The notes beneath the pieces are model-generated. The model ran no database searches. It worked only from the letters and a program-made list of their open reading frames with translations, and had not been told where the DNA came from. A DNA stretch of 64,000 nucleotides from Cupriavidus yeoncheonensis (GTDB taxonomy: Bacteria; Pseudomonadota; Gammaproteobacteria; Burkholderiales; Burkholderiaceae), in NCBI RefSeq assembly GCF_905397275.1, contig NZ_CAJPUY010000005.1, positions 186,001-250,000 on the forward strand. Reading direction: 5' to 3'. This document shows positions 1 through 8,284 of this stretch, in pieces (positions within the stretch are counted from its first letter, which is position 1; each line of letters starts with the position of its first letter). The position numbers were made by a program, and so were the translations under genes.

Positions 1-77
1 GAGATCAGGGAAGCCGCGCGCAATCCTCGCTGCGTCGCGGCAAGGCCTATTCTGCGCGAAAACGCCGCCACGGTCCC

Positions 78-104
78 GGAGCCCCTTCCGCCAACGTTGG
101 CTCC
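78..104. terminator. Hairpin below the lipoprotein gene
   Basis: GGAGCC at 78-83 pairs with GGCTCC at 99-104, and the loop includes the perfect 12-base palindrome GCCAACGTTGGC (90-101). It lies just past the 3' end of the minus-strand lipoprotein gene. There is no T-tract, so terminator function is only inferred from position. Confidence 0.3.
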
Positions 105-121
105 CCCGGGGGTGCGCACCG

Positions 122-646
122 CTAGCGCGAACGTCCGCGGCGGTCGCCGCCGAGCGGGTCGACGATGATCATGGTCTGCTGCAGCACGCCGTTTTCGTCG
201 AAGTAGCAGCTGAAATGCGCGGTCTGGTAGCCCGCCTGATACATCCTGTAGGTCCAGGCCTCGCGCTTCATCAGCGGGTAGTACTGGGTGGGCTCGCGTG
301 GCATGCCGAAGCGTTCGAGCACATCCTGCTTGGTCCACGCGCCGACCTGCGCCTGATAGATTTCAGCTTCCGTCAGCATCTGCCGATAGCTGACCAGCTT
401 GCCGGTGGCGTCAAAGTCCGCGGCATAGACCGTATGGCCGAGCGGCTGCCCGGAGTAGAGCCAGCGCGACGTGCCGTTCGGAAACCGGAAGGTATCGGTG
501 GGCTCCCCGAAGGTACTGCGCACGGTACTCTGGTCGCTGCCGATCAGCCGCTGGCCTGTCTGTTCCGGTTGCAGCGCCGTGCAGGCGCCCAGGGTCAAGG
601 CTGCCACGCACGCCAGCGAGGCCATGGTTGCCAGGCGGATTCTCAT
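122..646 (-). CDS. Small outer-membrane-type lipoprotein, SmpA/BamE-like
   Basis: This 174-residue protein begins with a basic n-region and a hydrophobic core ending in a lipobox (LGAC, Cys at about residue 22), so it should be exported and lipidated. The mature part carries two similar segments of the form 'T..V...FG.P' (near residues 42-50 and 106-116), each followed by an aromatic-rich strand (RWLY, AWTY). This is the pattern of the SmpA/OmlA/BamE-like fold. A GGAG ribosome site sits 6 bases before the ATG. It is probably not BamE itself, since the repeat is duplicated and the protein is longer. Function is unknown; cell-envelope stability is a guess from the fold. Confidence 0.75.
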   Translation of the reverse strand: MRIRLATMASLACVAALTLGACTALQPEQTGQRLIGSDQSTVRSTFGEPTDTFRFPNGTSRWLYSGQPLGHTVYAADFDATGKLVSYRQMLTEAEIYQAQVGAWTKQDVLERFGMPREPTQYYPLMKREAWTYRMYQAGYQTAHFSCYFDENGVLQQTMIIVDPLGGDRRGRSR

Positions 647-666
647 GAAGGGCTCCGGGCGGGGAG

Positions 667-683
667 ATCCCGCATGGCGGGAT
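667..683. terminator. Perfect short hairpin between usp and lipoprotein genes
   Basis: ATCCCGC (667-673), loop ATG, GCGGGAT (677-683). It lies between two minus-strand genes and could end the universal stress protein transcript. No T-run follows on the minus strand. Confidence 0.35.
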
Positions 684-752
684 TGTCCGGCCTGCGTAGC
701 GGTGTGCGCAATAGGCCTGCGTCGCCGCGACGAAGGCCGTGCAGGCCCGGCG

Positions 753-1208
753 CTACCCTTCGACTTCGCTGCGGATCAGCAGCACCGGCCGGCTGCTCTT
801 GCCGACCACGCCCTCGGAAACGCTGCCCATCAGCAGGCGCCGCACGCCGCGCCGGCCGTGGGTGCCAAGTACGATCAGGTCGGCGCTCCAGGCATCGGCC
901 TGGGCGACGATGGTCGCGGAGATCTGGCCGGGGGCCACCGGCTTTTCGACAAGCTGGGTGGTATGCGTGATGCCGGCTGTCTCCAGCTTGCCCGCGGCCT
1001 CCGTCAGGACCTTGCGGCCGAAGGCGCGGATGCTTTCCATCAGGGCCCTGGCGTCGAAGTAGGCGACATCGAAGAAGGCGTCGCTGTCGTCGGCCACGAA
1101 CAGGGCCTTGACCTCGGCGCCGGTGGCCGTGGCCAGGAGGATGGCCTGGCTCAATGCGAGGTCGGAAGACTGGCTGCCATCTACGGCCAGCAGGATGCGC
1201 TGATACAT
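753..1208 (-). CDS. Universal stress protein, single UspA domain
   Basis: The 151-residue product is one complete UspA domain. It starts with the typical first strand and acidic residue (ILLAVDGS, residues 5-12) and has the ATP-binding signature G-x2-G-x9-G-S in GTHGRRGVRRLLMGS (about residues 115-129), so it should be of the nucleotide-binding type. A GGAGG ribosome site precedes the ATG by 6 bases. It is transcribed away from a second Usp gene (1508-2338), and the shared 299-base gap holds two Fnr/Anr-like boxes. The context suggests induction under low oxygen or energy stress. Confidence 0.9.
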   Translation of the reverse strand: MYQRILLAVDGSQSSDLALSQAILLATATGAEVKALFVADDSDAFFDVAYFDARALMESIRAFGRKVLTEAAGKLETAGITHTTQLVEKPVAPGQISATIVAQADAWSADLIVLGTHGRRGVRRLLMGSVSEGVVGKSSRPVLLIRSEVEG

Positions 1209-1312
1209 GGGGAACCTCCGGTGAGTCGTGGCGAGTCGTCGGGAACGGCAAATCGGATCAGGCGCCGCGTGGGCGCTTCTGGTTCAGCGTAGTCGCCGCG
1301 GACGATGGCGGG

Positions 1313-1326
1313 TTGACCGGCATCAA
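1313..1326. promoter_or_regulatory. Fnr/Anr-like box, one mismatch
   Basis: TTGACCGGCATCAA differs from the consensus TTGAT-N4-ATCAA at one position. It lies 105 bases upstream of the minus-strand usp start. No convincing -10 was found at the expected distance on that side. Confidence 0.5.
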
Positions 1327-1401
1327 GCTTTGAGTTGGCCGGGGCGGAACAGGATCGCCGGGGTGGCACAGGGCGCGGGATCACGCCTGGGCCGTGCCGC
1401 C

Positions 1402-1415
1402 TTGATACCGATCAA
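1402..1415. promoter_or_regulatory. Perfect Fnr/Anr-like box
   Basis: TTGATACCGATCAA matches the Fnr/Anr consensus TTGAT-N4-ATCAA exactly. A -10-like TACACT at 1437-1442 would put transcription start near 1449, so the box centre falls at about -40.5. That is the position of a class II Fnr-activated promoter reading into the Usp gene at 1508. Confidence 0.65.
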
Positions 1416-1507
1416 GCATCGTGGCGCGCCAATGCCTACACTGGTTCACGCCTTGGCTCGACTGACGCCGGGCCGGATCTCACGCATTTCCACGGAGCAA
1501 TGAGCGG

Positions 1508-2338
1508 ATGGACTACAAGACGATCCTTGTCGAGCTGGGCGACGACCCCGCACGCGCGGCGCGCCTGGAAGCCGCACTGGCATTGTGCCGGCGCTTCGGC
1601 GCCGGGCTGGTGGGGCTGACCGCAACCGGCATGCGGCTGGAGCCATTCCGCGGCGCCGGCGACGAAGCGGGACGGTATGCCGACCAGGCCGCGGCGGCGC
1701 TGCAGCGCACCGTCGACGAAAACCTGGCAACGCTGCGGGCCGCGATGGCGTCGTCAGCCAGTGCCGCGCCGTACCGCCATGTGGTGGTCGAGGCCGAGCC
1801 CGGTTGGGCGCTGGCAACGGAAGGCCGCTTTGCGGACCTGATCCTGCCGCCGCCATGGCAGGCTGGCGACAACGCCCCGCCGCTGATGGCGGAGCAAGCC
1901 GAGTATGCGCTGCTGAATGCGGGGCGTCCGGTCCTGCTGGTGCCTGCCGGCGCCACGCTGGCACCGCAAGGGCATGTGCTGGTGGGCTGGGACGGCAGCC
2001 AGCCGGCCGCGCGCGCGGTGAGCGACGCGCTTCCGCTGCTGGCACAGGCGTCCGCCGTGACGGCCGTGGTGGTGGCCGGCGACGGTGGTGAAGACGAGCA
2101 GCAAGCGGGTGGCGAACGCCTGCTGCAATGGCTGGCCGCCCATGGGGTGGCCGCCTGGCTGCGCGTGCAGCGGGGTGGACAGCCGGGGGAAGTGCTGCTG
2201 CGGCTGACGCGGGAACTGAATGCGGGTTTGCTGGTGGCCGGCGGCTATGGCCGCAGCCGGCTGCGCGAGCGCATGCTGGGCGGCACCACGCGCACGCTGG
2301 TGCGGCACACCGGCGTGCCGCTGTTCCTGTCGCATTGA
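1508..2338 (+). CDS. Universal stress protein, two-domain length
   Basis: This 276-residue protein is the length of a tandem UspA protein. The N-terminal half (DYKTILVELGDDPARAARL) is diverged and lacks a clear ATP motif. The C-terminal half starts near residue 155 (HVLVGWDGS) and ends with an intact G-x2-G-x9-G-T signature in GGYGRSRLRERMLGGT. Only the second domain therefore looks able to bind nucleotide. It is divergent from uspA and lies downstream of a perfect Fnr/Anr-like box, so it probably belongs to an oxygen-limitation regulon. Confidence 0.88.
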   Translation: MDYKTILVELGDDPARAARLEAALALCRRFGAGLVGLTATGMRLEPFRGAGDEAGRYADQAAAALQRTVDENLATLRAAMASSASAAPYRHVVVEAEPGWALATEGRFADLILPPPWQAGDNAPPLMAEQAEYALLNAGRPVLLVPAGATLAPQGHVLVGWDGSQPAARAVSDALPLLAQASAVTAVVVAGDGGEDEQQAGGERLLQWLAAHGVAAWLRVQRGGQPGEVLLRLTRELNAGLLVAGGYGRSRLRERMLGGTTRTLVRHTGVPLFLSH

Positions 2339-2364
2339 GCCGATTGAAGCAATCGAGCCGCGCA

Positions 2365-2381
2365 CCGGCGTTGCCAGCCGG
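2365..2381. terminator. GC hairpin between convergent genes
   Basis: CCGGC (2365-2369), 7-base loop, GCCGG (2377-2381) in the 59-base gap where the Usp gene and the cysteine synthase gene converge. The position suits a bidirectional terminator, but the stem is short and there is no T-tract. Confidence 0.3.
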
Positions 2382-2397
2382 CGCACGGACGCTTGCC

Positions 2398-3315
2398 TCA
2401 CGCGGGCAGGAAGCCTTCGACCGTCAGGTAGCGCTCGCCGGTGTCATAGTTGAAGCCGAGCACGCGTGCGCCGGCCGGAAGCTCGGACAGCTTGGCGGCA
2501 ATGGCAGCCAGGGTCGCTCCGGAGGAAATGCCGACCAGGATGCCTTCTTCGCTCGCGCAGCGGCGCGCCATGTCGCGGGCCGGCTCGGCATCCACCTGGA
2601 TCACGCCATCGAGCAGGCCGGTCTTCAGGTTGGCCGGGATAAAGCCGGCGCCGATGCCCTGGATCGGATGGGGCGCGGGGGCGCCGCCGGAAATCACCGG
2701 CGATGCCGTGGGCTCGACGGCGAACACCTTGAGCTGCGGCCAGTTCTGCTTGAGTACTTGCGCGCAGCCGGAAAGATGGCCGCCAGTGCCGACACCGGTG
2801 ACCAGCACGTCGAGACCCTCGGGGAAGTCCGCCAGGATTTCCTGCGCGGTGGTCCGGGCGTGAACGTCAATATTGGCCGCGTTCTCGAACTGCTGGGGCA
2901 TCCAGGCGCCGGGAATGGCGGCGATCAGTTCCTCCGCGCGGGCAATCGCGCCCTTCATGCCTTTCTCGCGCGGGGTCAGGTCGAAGGTCGCGCCGTAGGC
3001 CAGCATCAGGCGGCGGCGCTCGATGGACATGCTCTCCGGCATCACCAGGATCAGCTTGTAGCCCTTGACCGCCGCCACCATCGCCAGGCCGATACCGGTA
3101 TTGCCCGAGGTCGGCTCGACAATCGTGCCGCCCGGCTTGAGCACGCCACGGCGTTCAGCATCCTCCACCATCGCCAGCGCGATGCGGTCCTTGATCGAGC
3201 CGCCCGGGTTGGACCGTTCCGACTTGATCCAGACCTCGTGGCCTTTGCCGAACAGCCGGTTGATGCGGATATGCGGCGTATTGCCGATGGTTTGCAGGAT
3301 GTTGACTGCCTTCAT
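2398..3315 (-). CDS. cysK: Cysteine synthase (O-acetylserine sulfhydrylase)
   Basis: The product is a PLP enzyme that makes L-cysteine from O-acetylserine and sulfide in the cytoplasm. It has 305 residues, the usual size. NPGGSIKDR (about residues 34-42) carries the PLP lysine, and the phosphate and substrate loops SGNTGIGLA and [10 protein letters not shown] are intact, as is the C-terminal serine loop GISSGAT. The start is the ATG at 3315 ([20 protein letters not shown]), which matches the family start even though the frame stays open well upstream. No other sulfur genes are adjacent, so it may be an accessory copy. CysK and CysM cannot be separated with certainty here. Confidence 0.9.
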   Translation of the reverse strand: MKAVNILQTIGNTPHIRINRLFGKGHEVWIKSERSNPGGSIKDRIALAMVEDAERRGVLKPGGTIVEPTSGNTGIGLAMVAAVKGYKLILVMPESMSIERRRLMLAYGATFDLTPREKGMKGAIARAEELIAAIPGAWMPQQFENAANIDVHARTTAQEILADFPEGLDVLVTGVGTGGHLSGCAQVLKQNWPQLKVFAVEPTASPVISGGAPAPHPIQGIGAGFIPANLKTGLLDGVIQVDAEPARDMARRCASEEGILVGISSGATLAAIAAKLSELPAGARVLGFNYDTGERYLTVEGFLPA

Positions 3316-3546
3316 GTTTTCTCCGGGATGGGTGCAGCGGCGTGCCGCTGCGCAAATGCGGACCATCCGGGATTCTATTGAAATTTCCGCTACGGCTCCC
3401 GCTGTGCGGACCTGGGCGGCCGCTTCCCATGCGCTTCCCGGCCGCTTCCGTACCCGCCCGTCTCCCCGGCGTTCACGGATAATGACGACGGGCCGCACCC
3501 AGGGATCGTCCGCGTGCCCTGATGGAACCGGTTGGAAGGAGGGGGG

Positions 3547-4473
3547 ATGGAGCTCAGGCAGTTGCGGTATTTTCTGCAGGTCGTCGAACTCGGCAGCATG
3601 GGGCAGGCCGCGCAGAAGCTGGGCGTGGTCACGTCGGCGCTCAGCCAGCAGATCAGTCGCCTGGAGGGTGAACTTTCCACGCGCCTGCTGCGGCGCACGT
3701 CGACGGGCGTGGTGCCGACGGATGCCGGCCTGGCGTTCTGGCGACAGGCGCAGCTGGCGGTGCGCCATGCCGACGACGCGGTGCGCGCCGCCCAGCTTGC
3801 GAGGCTCTCCGGCCATGTCAGCGTGGGCATGGCGCCGAGCACCATCAGCGTGCTGGGCCTGCCCTTCATGCAGGCCATGCGCGAACGCTACCCCGACATC
3901 CGCCTGCACCTCGTGGAGAGCCTGTCCGGCAACCTGGCGACGATGATCGGCACCCGCCAGCTCGACCTCGCAGTCCTGTTCCAGGCGGAAGGGCACCATC
4001 GCTGGAGCCTTGCACCGCTGCTGACGGAGCGCCTGTTCCTGATCGGCCGTGACGACATGCCGGGTCTGCCGGCAGGCAAGACCGCCAGGCTCGCGCAGCT
4101 GCGCGGGCTACCGCTGATCCTGCCGAGCAGCCCGCACGGGCTGCGTTCCGTACTCGATGCGGCCTTCGCGCGAGGCCGCCATCCGCCCAACGTCGTGGCC
4201 GAAATCGATGGCCTGGCCATGCTGATGGATGCTGTGCGTGCCGGCCTTGGCGCCACGGTGCAGCCCGGGGCGGCGGTCGCGCGGCTCGGGGGCGAACCCC
4301 TGGCCATGATCCCCATTGCCGACGCCACGGTGCGGCGCCCGAACCTGCTGGCCAGCCTGTCGGACGACGAGCTGTCTCCCGCGGGCCTGGCCGCGCGCGG
4401 CACGCTGGCCGCGGTGGCCCGCGACCTGGTGCGGGCCGGCCGCTGGCCCGGGGCTACCCTTCACGATTCGTAA
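3547..4473 (+). CDS. tcuR: LysR-type regulator, probable regulator of tricarballylate genes
   Basis: This 308-residue LTTR has the N-terminal winged helix-turn-helix ([40 protein letters not shown]) and a C-terminal effector-binding domain. The ATG at 3547 is chosen over an in-frame TTG at 3532 because it directly follows the purine-rich ribosome site GGAGGGGGG and gives the standard LTTR start. It lies on the same strand 77 bases before tcuA, and two inverted repeats occupy the gap. Control of tcuAB is inferred from position. The effector is presumably tricarballylate or a related tricarboxylate. Confidence 0.85.
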   Translation: MELRQLRYFLQVVELGSMGQAAQKLGVVTSALSQQISRLEGELSTRLLRRTSTGVVPTDAGLAFWRQAQLAVRHADDAVRAAQLARLSGHVSVGMAPSTISVLGLPFMQAMRERYPDIRLHLVESLSGNLATMIGTRQLDLAVLFQAEGHHRWSLAPLLTERLFLIGRDDMPGLPAGKTARLAQLRGLPLILPSSPHGLRSVLDAAFARGRHPPNVVAEIDGLAMLMDAVRAGLGATVQPGAAVARLGGEPLAMIPIADATVRRPNLLASLSDDELSPAGLAARGTLAAVARDLVRAGRWPGATLHDS

Positions 4474-4482
4474 ACACCCGTT

Positions 4483-4511
4483 GCCCGATCCGTTCTGGCG
4501 GGGCATCGGGC
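4483..4511. terminator. Inverted repeat after lysR, before tcuA
   Basis: GCCCGAT (4483-4489) and ATCGGGC (4505-4511) are perfect 7-base arms separated by 15 bases, starting 10 bases after the lysR stop. It may end the regulator transcript or act as an operator half of the pair with the repeat at 4516-4550, which has the same spacer length. Confidence 0.4.
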
Positions 4512-4515
4512 GGCT

Positions 4516-4550
4516 CAGTACAGTCGCCGCCAACAACGGAGACTGTACTG
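4516..4550. promoter_or_regulatory. Perfect 10-bp inverted repeat abutting the tcuA start codon
   Basis: CAGTACAGTC (4516-4525) and GACTGTACTG (4541-4550) are perfect complements with a 15-base spacer, and the ATG of tcuA begins at 4551. The ribosome site CGGAG (4537-4541) lies in the loop and the edge of the right arm. It could be a protein-binding operator or an RNA hairpin that controls translation. Confidence 0.55.
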
Positions 4551-5960
4551 ATGTGGGACGTACTCGTAATCGGCGGGGGCAACGCAGCCCTGTGCGCCGC
4601 GCTCATGGCACGCGAGGCCGGGGCCAGCGTGCTGCTGCTGGAAGCCGCCCCCAGGGCCTGGCGCGGCGGCAATTCCCAGCACACGCGCAACCTGCGTTGC
4701 ATGCACGACGCCCCGCAGGACGTGCTGGTCGACAGCTACCCGGAAGAGGAATACTGGCAGGACCTGCTCAAGGTCACCGGCGGCATCACCAATGAGGCGC
4801 TGGCGCGCCTGGTCATCCGCGCTTCGTCGACCTGCCGCCCCTGGATGCGCCGCCATGGCGTGCATTTCCAGCCGCCGCTCTCGGGCGCGCTGCACGTGGC
4901 CCGCACCAATGCCTTTTTCATGGGCGGCGGCAAGGCGCTGGTGAATGCCTACTACCGCAGCGCCGAGGCCATGGGCGTACAGATCCGCTACGAGACGCCC
5001 GTCGATGCCATTGAACTCGACGGTGGCCACTTCGTGGCCGCGCGCAGTGGCGACAAGCGCTTCGAGGCGCGCGCGTGCGTGCTGGCGGCGGGTGGCTTCG
5101 AATCGAATCGCGACTGGCTGCGCGAAGCGTGGGGCCGGAACGAGCGCGGCGAATGGCCGGCCGACAATTTCCTGATCCGCGGCACGCGCTTCAATATGGG
5201 CGTGCTGCTCAAACACATGATCGAGGCCGGCGCCGACCCGATCGGCGATCCGTCGCAGTCGCACTGCGTGGCCATCGACGCGCGGGCACCGCTGTATGAC
5301 GGCGGCATCTGCACGCGCATCGACTGCGTGTCGCTGGGCGTGGTGGTCAATTGCGACGCCGAGCGCTTCTACGACGAAGGCGAGGACTTCTGGCCCAAGC
5401 GCTACGCCATCTGGGGCCGGCTGGTGGCCCAGCAGCCCGGCCAGATTGCCTACTCGGTCATCGACGCCAAGGCCGTCGGCCGCTTCATGCCGCCGGTGTT
5501 TCCCGGCACGGTGGCCGACAACCTGCCGGAACTGGCCCGCAAGCTGGGCCTGCCCGAGCAGGCCTTCGTGGACAGCGTGGCGGCCTACAACGCCGCCTGC
5601 CGCAACGGCACCTTCGACCACACCACGCTGGACGATTGCCGCACGGAAGGCCTGGTGCCGCCGAAGACGCACTGGGCGCGGCCCATCGACACCGCGCCGT
5701 TCTACGGCTACGCGCTGCGGCCCGGCATCACCTTCACCTACCTGGGCCTCAGGGTCGACCGGCACGCCGCAGTCCATTTCGGCGGACAGCCCAGCGACAA
5801 CCTGTTCGTGGCCGGCGAGATGATGGCCGGCAACGTGCTGGGCAAGGGCTATACGGCGGGGGTCGGCATGTCGATCGGCACCGCATTCGGCCGCATCGCC
5901 GGGACCCGGGCAGCGCGGGCGGCCGCGCAATCGAAAGGAGCGCAACGTGAAGCAGCTTGA
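4551..5960 (+). CDS. tcuA: FAD-dependent tricarballylate dehydrogenase TcuA
   Basis: TcuA oxidises tricarballylate to cis-aconitate with FAD. The 469-residue protein opens with a dinucleotide-binding motif ([21 protein letters not shown], residues 4-24) and has the FAD_binding_2 / fumarate reductase-type fold. A C-terminal FAD segment ([21 protein letters not shown]) is also present. Length matches known TcuA (about 467). It overlaps tcuB by 14 bases, which suggests translational coupling and joint function: TcuB passes the electrons from FADH2 on. A LysR gene precedes it and a tricarboxylate-type receptor follows. Confidence 0.9.
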   Translation: MWDVLVIGGGNAALCAALMAREAGASVLLLEAAPRAWRGGNSQHTRNLRCMHDAPQDVLVDSYPEEEYWQDLLKVTGGITNEALARLVIRASSTCRPWMRRHGVHFQPPLSGALHVARTNAFFMGGGKALVNAYYRSAEAMGVQIRYETPVDAIELDGGHFVAARSGDKRFEARACVLAAGGFESNRDWLREAWGRNERGEWPADNFLIRGTRFNMGVLLKHMIEAGADPIGDPSQSHCVAIDARAPLYDGGICTRIDCVSLGVVVNCDAERFYDEGEDFWPKRYAIWGRLVAQQPGQIAYSVIDAKAVGRFMPPVFPGTVADNLPELARKLGLPEQAFVDSVAAYNAACRNGTFDHTTLDDCRTEGLVPPKTHWARPIDTAPFYGYALRPGITFTYLGLRVDRHAAVHFGGQPSDNLFVAGEMMAGNVLGKGYTAGVGMSIGTAFGRIAGTRAARAAAQSKGAQREAA

Positions 5961-7155
5961 AGCGCTGGTGCGCGAGGCCGGCGAACAAGCCGCTGGCGGC
6001 ATGGCCCCGCAAGGCAAGGGAGGCCGGAAGACCCTCCCCATCCGGGTGCTGCCCCTGAGCGGCAATGAAGCCGAGGTGGCCCGGCAGATGCAGATCTGCA
6101 ATGCCTGCCGCTACTGCGAGGGTTTTTGCGCCGTGTTCCCCGCCATGACACGAAGGCTTTCCTTCGGCAAGGCGGACGTGAACTACCTGGCCAACCTGTG
6201 CCACAACTGCGGTGCCTGTTATCACGCCTGCCAGTACGCGCCGCCACATGAATTCGCGGTGAATGTGCCGCAGGCAATGGCCCGGGTGCGCGGAGAGACC
6301 TATGCCGAGTATGCGTGGCCGGCGCCGCTGGGCGCGCTCTACCGGCGCAATGGCCTGACCGTGGCGCTGGCGCTGGCGTTCGGCCTGGCGCTGTTCCTGC
6401 TGCTTGCCGTCGCGCGGCAAGGCGCGCTTTGGCATGCGCCGCTGGCGGGCAACTTCTACGCGATCTTCCCGCACAACATGATGGCCGCGATGTTCGGCGC
6501 GGTCTTCGGCTTTGCGGTGATGTCGCTGGGCATCGGGGTGCGGAGGTTCTGGCGCGACGTTTCGCCGGGGCACGCCAACGCGCCGGCAGTCGGCGAAGCC
6601 GCGCGCGACGCGCTCACGCTCAGGTACCTGGACGGCGGTCACGGTCAGGGCTGCAACGAGCTGGACGACCGCTTCACGCTGGCACGCCGCCGCTTCCATC
6701 ACCTGACGTTCTACGGCTTCATGGCGTGCTTTGCGTCAACCGCCGTGGCCACGCTGTACCACTACGTGCTGGGGCTGCACGCACCGTATCCGGTGGCCAG
6801 CCTGCCGGTGATGCTTGGCATTGCCGGCGGCATCGGGCTGCTCACCGGGCCGGCCGGGCTGCTGTGGCTGAACCTGCGGCGCGACCCGGGCCGCGGCGAT
6901 GCGGCCCAGCGTCCCATGGACCGCGGCTTCATCGCGCTGCTGCTGCTCACCGCGATTTCCGGCATGGCCCTGCTGGCCGGTCGCAATACCGGCGCCATGG
7001 CCTTGCTGCTGGCCATGCACCTGGGCGTGGTGATGGCGCTCTTCGCCACGCTGCCGTTTGGCAAGTTCGCGCACGGCATTTACCGCTGCGCGGCACTGCT
7101 CAAGTCCGCGATCGAGAAGCGTCAGCCCAGTTCGTTGCAGCTCGGCTCGGACTGA
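5947..7155 (+). CDS. tcuB: TcuB: iron-sulfur membrane electron-transfer partner of TcuA
   Basis: TcuB reoxidises TcuA and delivers electrons to the membrane quinone pool. The 402-residue protein has an N-terminal soluble part with two cysteine clusters, [11 protein letters not shown] (about residues 51-61) and [11 protein letters not shown] (about 87-97), fit for iron-sulfur clusters. About six hydrophobic membrane helices follow from residue 135 to 385. It starts with GTG at 5947 inside the end of tcuA, after GGAG. This is the CitB/TcuB family. The first residues up to about 25 are longer than strictly needed, but no better start is visible. Confidence 0.88.
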   Translation: MKQLEALVREAGEQAAGGMAPQGKGGRKTLPIRVLPLSGNEAEVARQMQICNACRYCEGFCAVFPAMTRRLSFGKADVNYLANLCHNCGACYHACQYAPPHEFAVNVPQAMARVRGETYAEYAWPAPLGALYRRNGLTVALALAFGLALFLLLAVARQGALWHAPLAGNFYAIFPHNMMAAMFGAVFGFAVMSLGIGVRRFWRDVSPGHANAPAVGEAARDALTLRYLDGGHGQGCNELDDRFTLARRRFHHLTFYGFMACFASTAVATLYHYVLGLHAPYPVASLPVMLGIAGGIGLLTGPAGLLWLNLRRDPGRGDAAQRPMDRGFIALLLLTAISGMALLAGRNTGAMALLLAMHLGVVMALFATLPFGKFAHGIYRCAALLKSAIEKRQPSSLQLGSD

Positions 7156-7204
7156 AGCCTGCGACACCGACAAGAAAACCATCGATTCCCAAGGAGACTG
7201 TCCG

Positions 7205-8188
7205 ATGACCAACCCCGTTCGCCGCGCCGCTCTTGCCTGCCTGTTAGGAGCGGGCCTCGCGTGGTCCGGCCTGGCGCCCGCCGCCGCCCAGGACTGGCCC
7301 GACAAGCCCGTCACGCTCGTGGTGCCGTTCGCCTCCGGCGGCACCACGGACATCATCGCCCGCACGATCGGGCAGAAGCTGGGCGAAGCGCTGCGCCAGC
7401 CCGTGGTGGTGGACAATCGCCCCGGTGCCGGCGGGACCCTCGGTGCCGCCAACGTTGCGCGCGCCACGCCGGATGGCCATACGTTGCTGCTTGCCACCGT
7501 GGCGCATACCATGGCGCCCGGCATCTACAAGTCGCTGCCCTACGACTTCACGCGCGACCTGGTGCCGGTTGGCCTGGTGGCGCTGACGCCCAATGTGCTG
7601 CTGGTCAGCCCGTCGCTGCCCGTCAGGTCGGTGGCGGAGCTCATCGCCTATATCAAGTCCCATCGGGGGCAGGTCAACTACGGCTCGGCCGGTCCTGGCA
7701 GTACCGAGCATCTGTCGGGGGAACTGTTCCGCGCGATGACCGGAACCGACATCGTCCACGTCCCGTACAAGGGTGGCGCACCGATGATGACCGACCTGAT
7801 CGCCGGACAGATCCAGATGGCCATCGAAACCAGCCCTTCCGCCGCGCCCCATGTGCGCTCGGGCAAGGTCAGGGCGCTGGCCGTCACCACCGCGAGACGT
7901 TCCCCGGCCTACCCGGGCGTGCCCACGCTGGAGGAAAGCGGGATCAAGGGCTACGAGGTGACCACCTGGTACGCGCTGATGGCGCCGCGCGGCACGCCCG
8001 CCGCAGTGACGCAGCGGCTGGGCGCGGAGCTGGCGCAGGCGCTCAGGCAACCGGATGTGCTGAAACGCTTTGAAGAGCAGGGCGTTACCGCGGGCGACAT
8101 GTCCCCGGCGCAACTCGGCGAGTTCATCCGCAAGGAGACGGAGCGGTGGACGAAGGTTGCGAAATCGTCGGGCGCCGCCGCGGAGTGA
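7205..8188 (+). CDS. Bug-family periplasmic solute receptor (TctC-like)
   Basis: The 327-residue protein has a Sec signal peptide (cleavage probably after APAAAQ, residues 23-29). The mature Bug fold starts at DWPDKPVTLVVPFASGGTTD and contains VDNRPGAGGTLGA and VPYKGGAPMMTDLIAG, typical of tripartite tricarboxylate transporter receptors. The start at 7205 follows AAGGAG. It is the last gene of the lysR-tcuAB unit, so it probably binds tricarballylate, citrate or a similar acid. No tctA/tctB membrane genes are nearby, so the receptor is an orphan, as is common in Bordetella and Cupriavidus. In enterobacteria the tcu transporter is instead an MFS protein. Confidence 0.88.
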   Translation: MTNPVRRAALACLLGAGLAWSGLAPAAAQDWPDKPVTLVVPFASGGTTDIIARTIGQKLGEALRQPVVVDNRPGAGGTLGAANVARATPDGHTLLLATVAHTMAPGIYKSLPYDFTRDLVPVGLVALTPNVLLVSPSLPVRSVAELIAYIKSHRGQVNYGSAGPGSTEHLSGELFRAMTGTDIVHVPYKGGAPMMTDLIAGQIQMAIETSPSAAPHVRSGKVRALAVTTARRSPAYPGVPTLEESGIKGYEVTTWYALMAPRGTPAAVTQRLGAELAQALRQPDVLKRFEEQGVTAGDMSPAQLGEFIRKETERWTKVAKSSGAAAE

Positions 8189-8189
8189 T

Positions 8190-8209
8190 TGCGGGGGCAG
8201 CGCCCCGCA
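8190..8209. terminator. Strong GC hairpin after the Bug gene
   Basis: TGCGGGG (8190-8196), 6-base loop, CCCCGCA (8203-8209), starting right after the Bug stop codon, where this transcript converges with the antiporter gene. It has a 7-bp perfect stem but no T-run. Confidence 0.5.
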
Positions 8210-8284
8210 CGCCTTCAGCGCCCGCCCGGCGCGGACGGCATCCTGCAGCCCTGCTGATGCCGCCCGTCGTGGTGCTTGCGGTGC

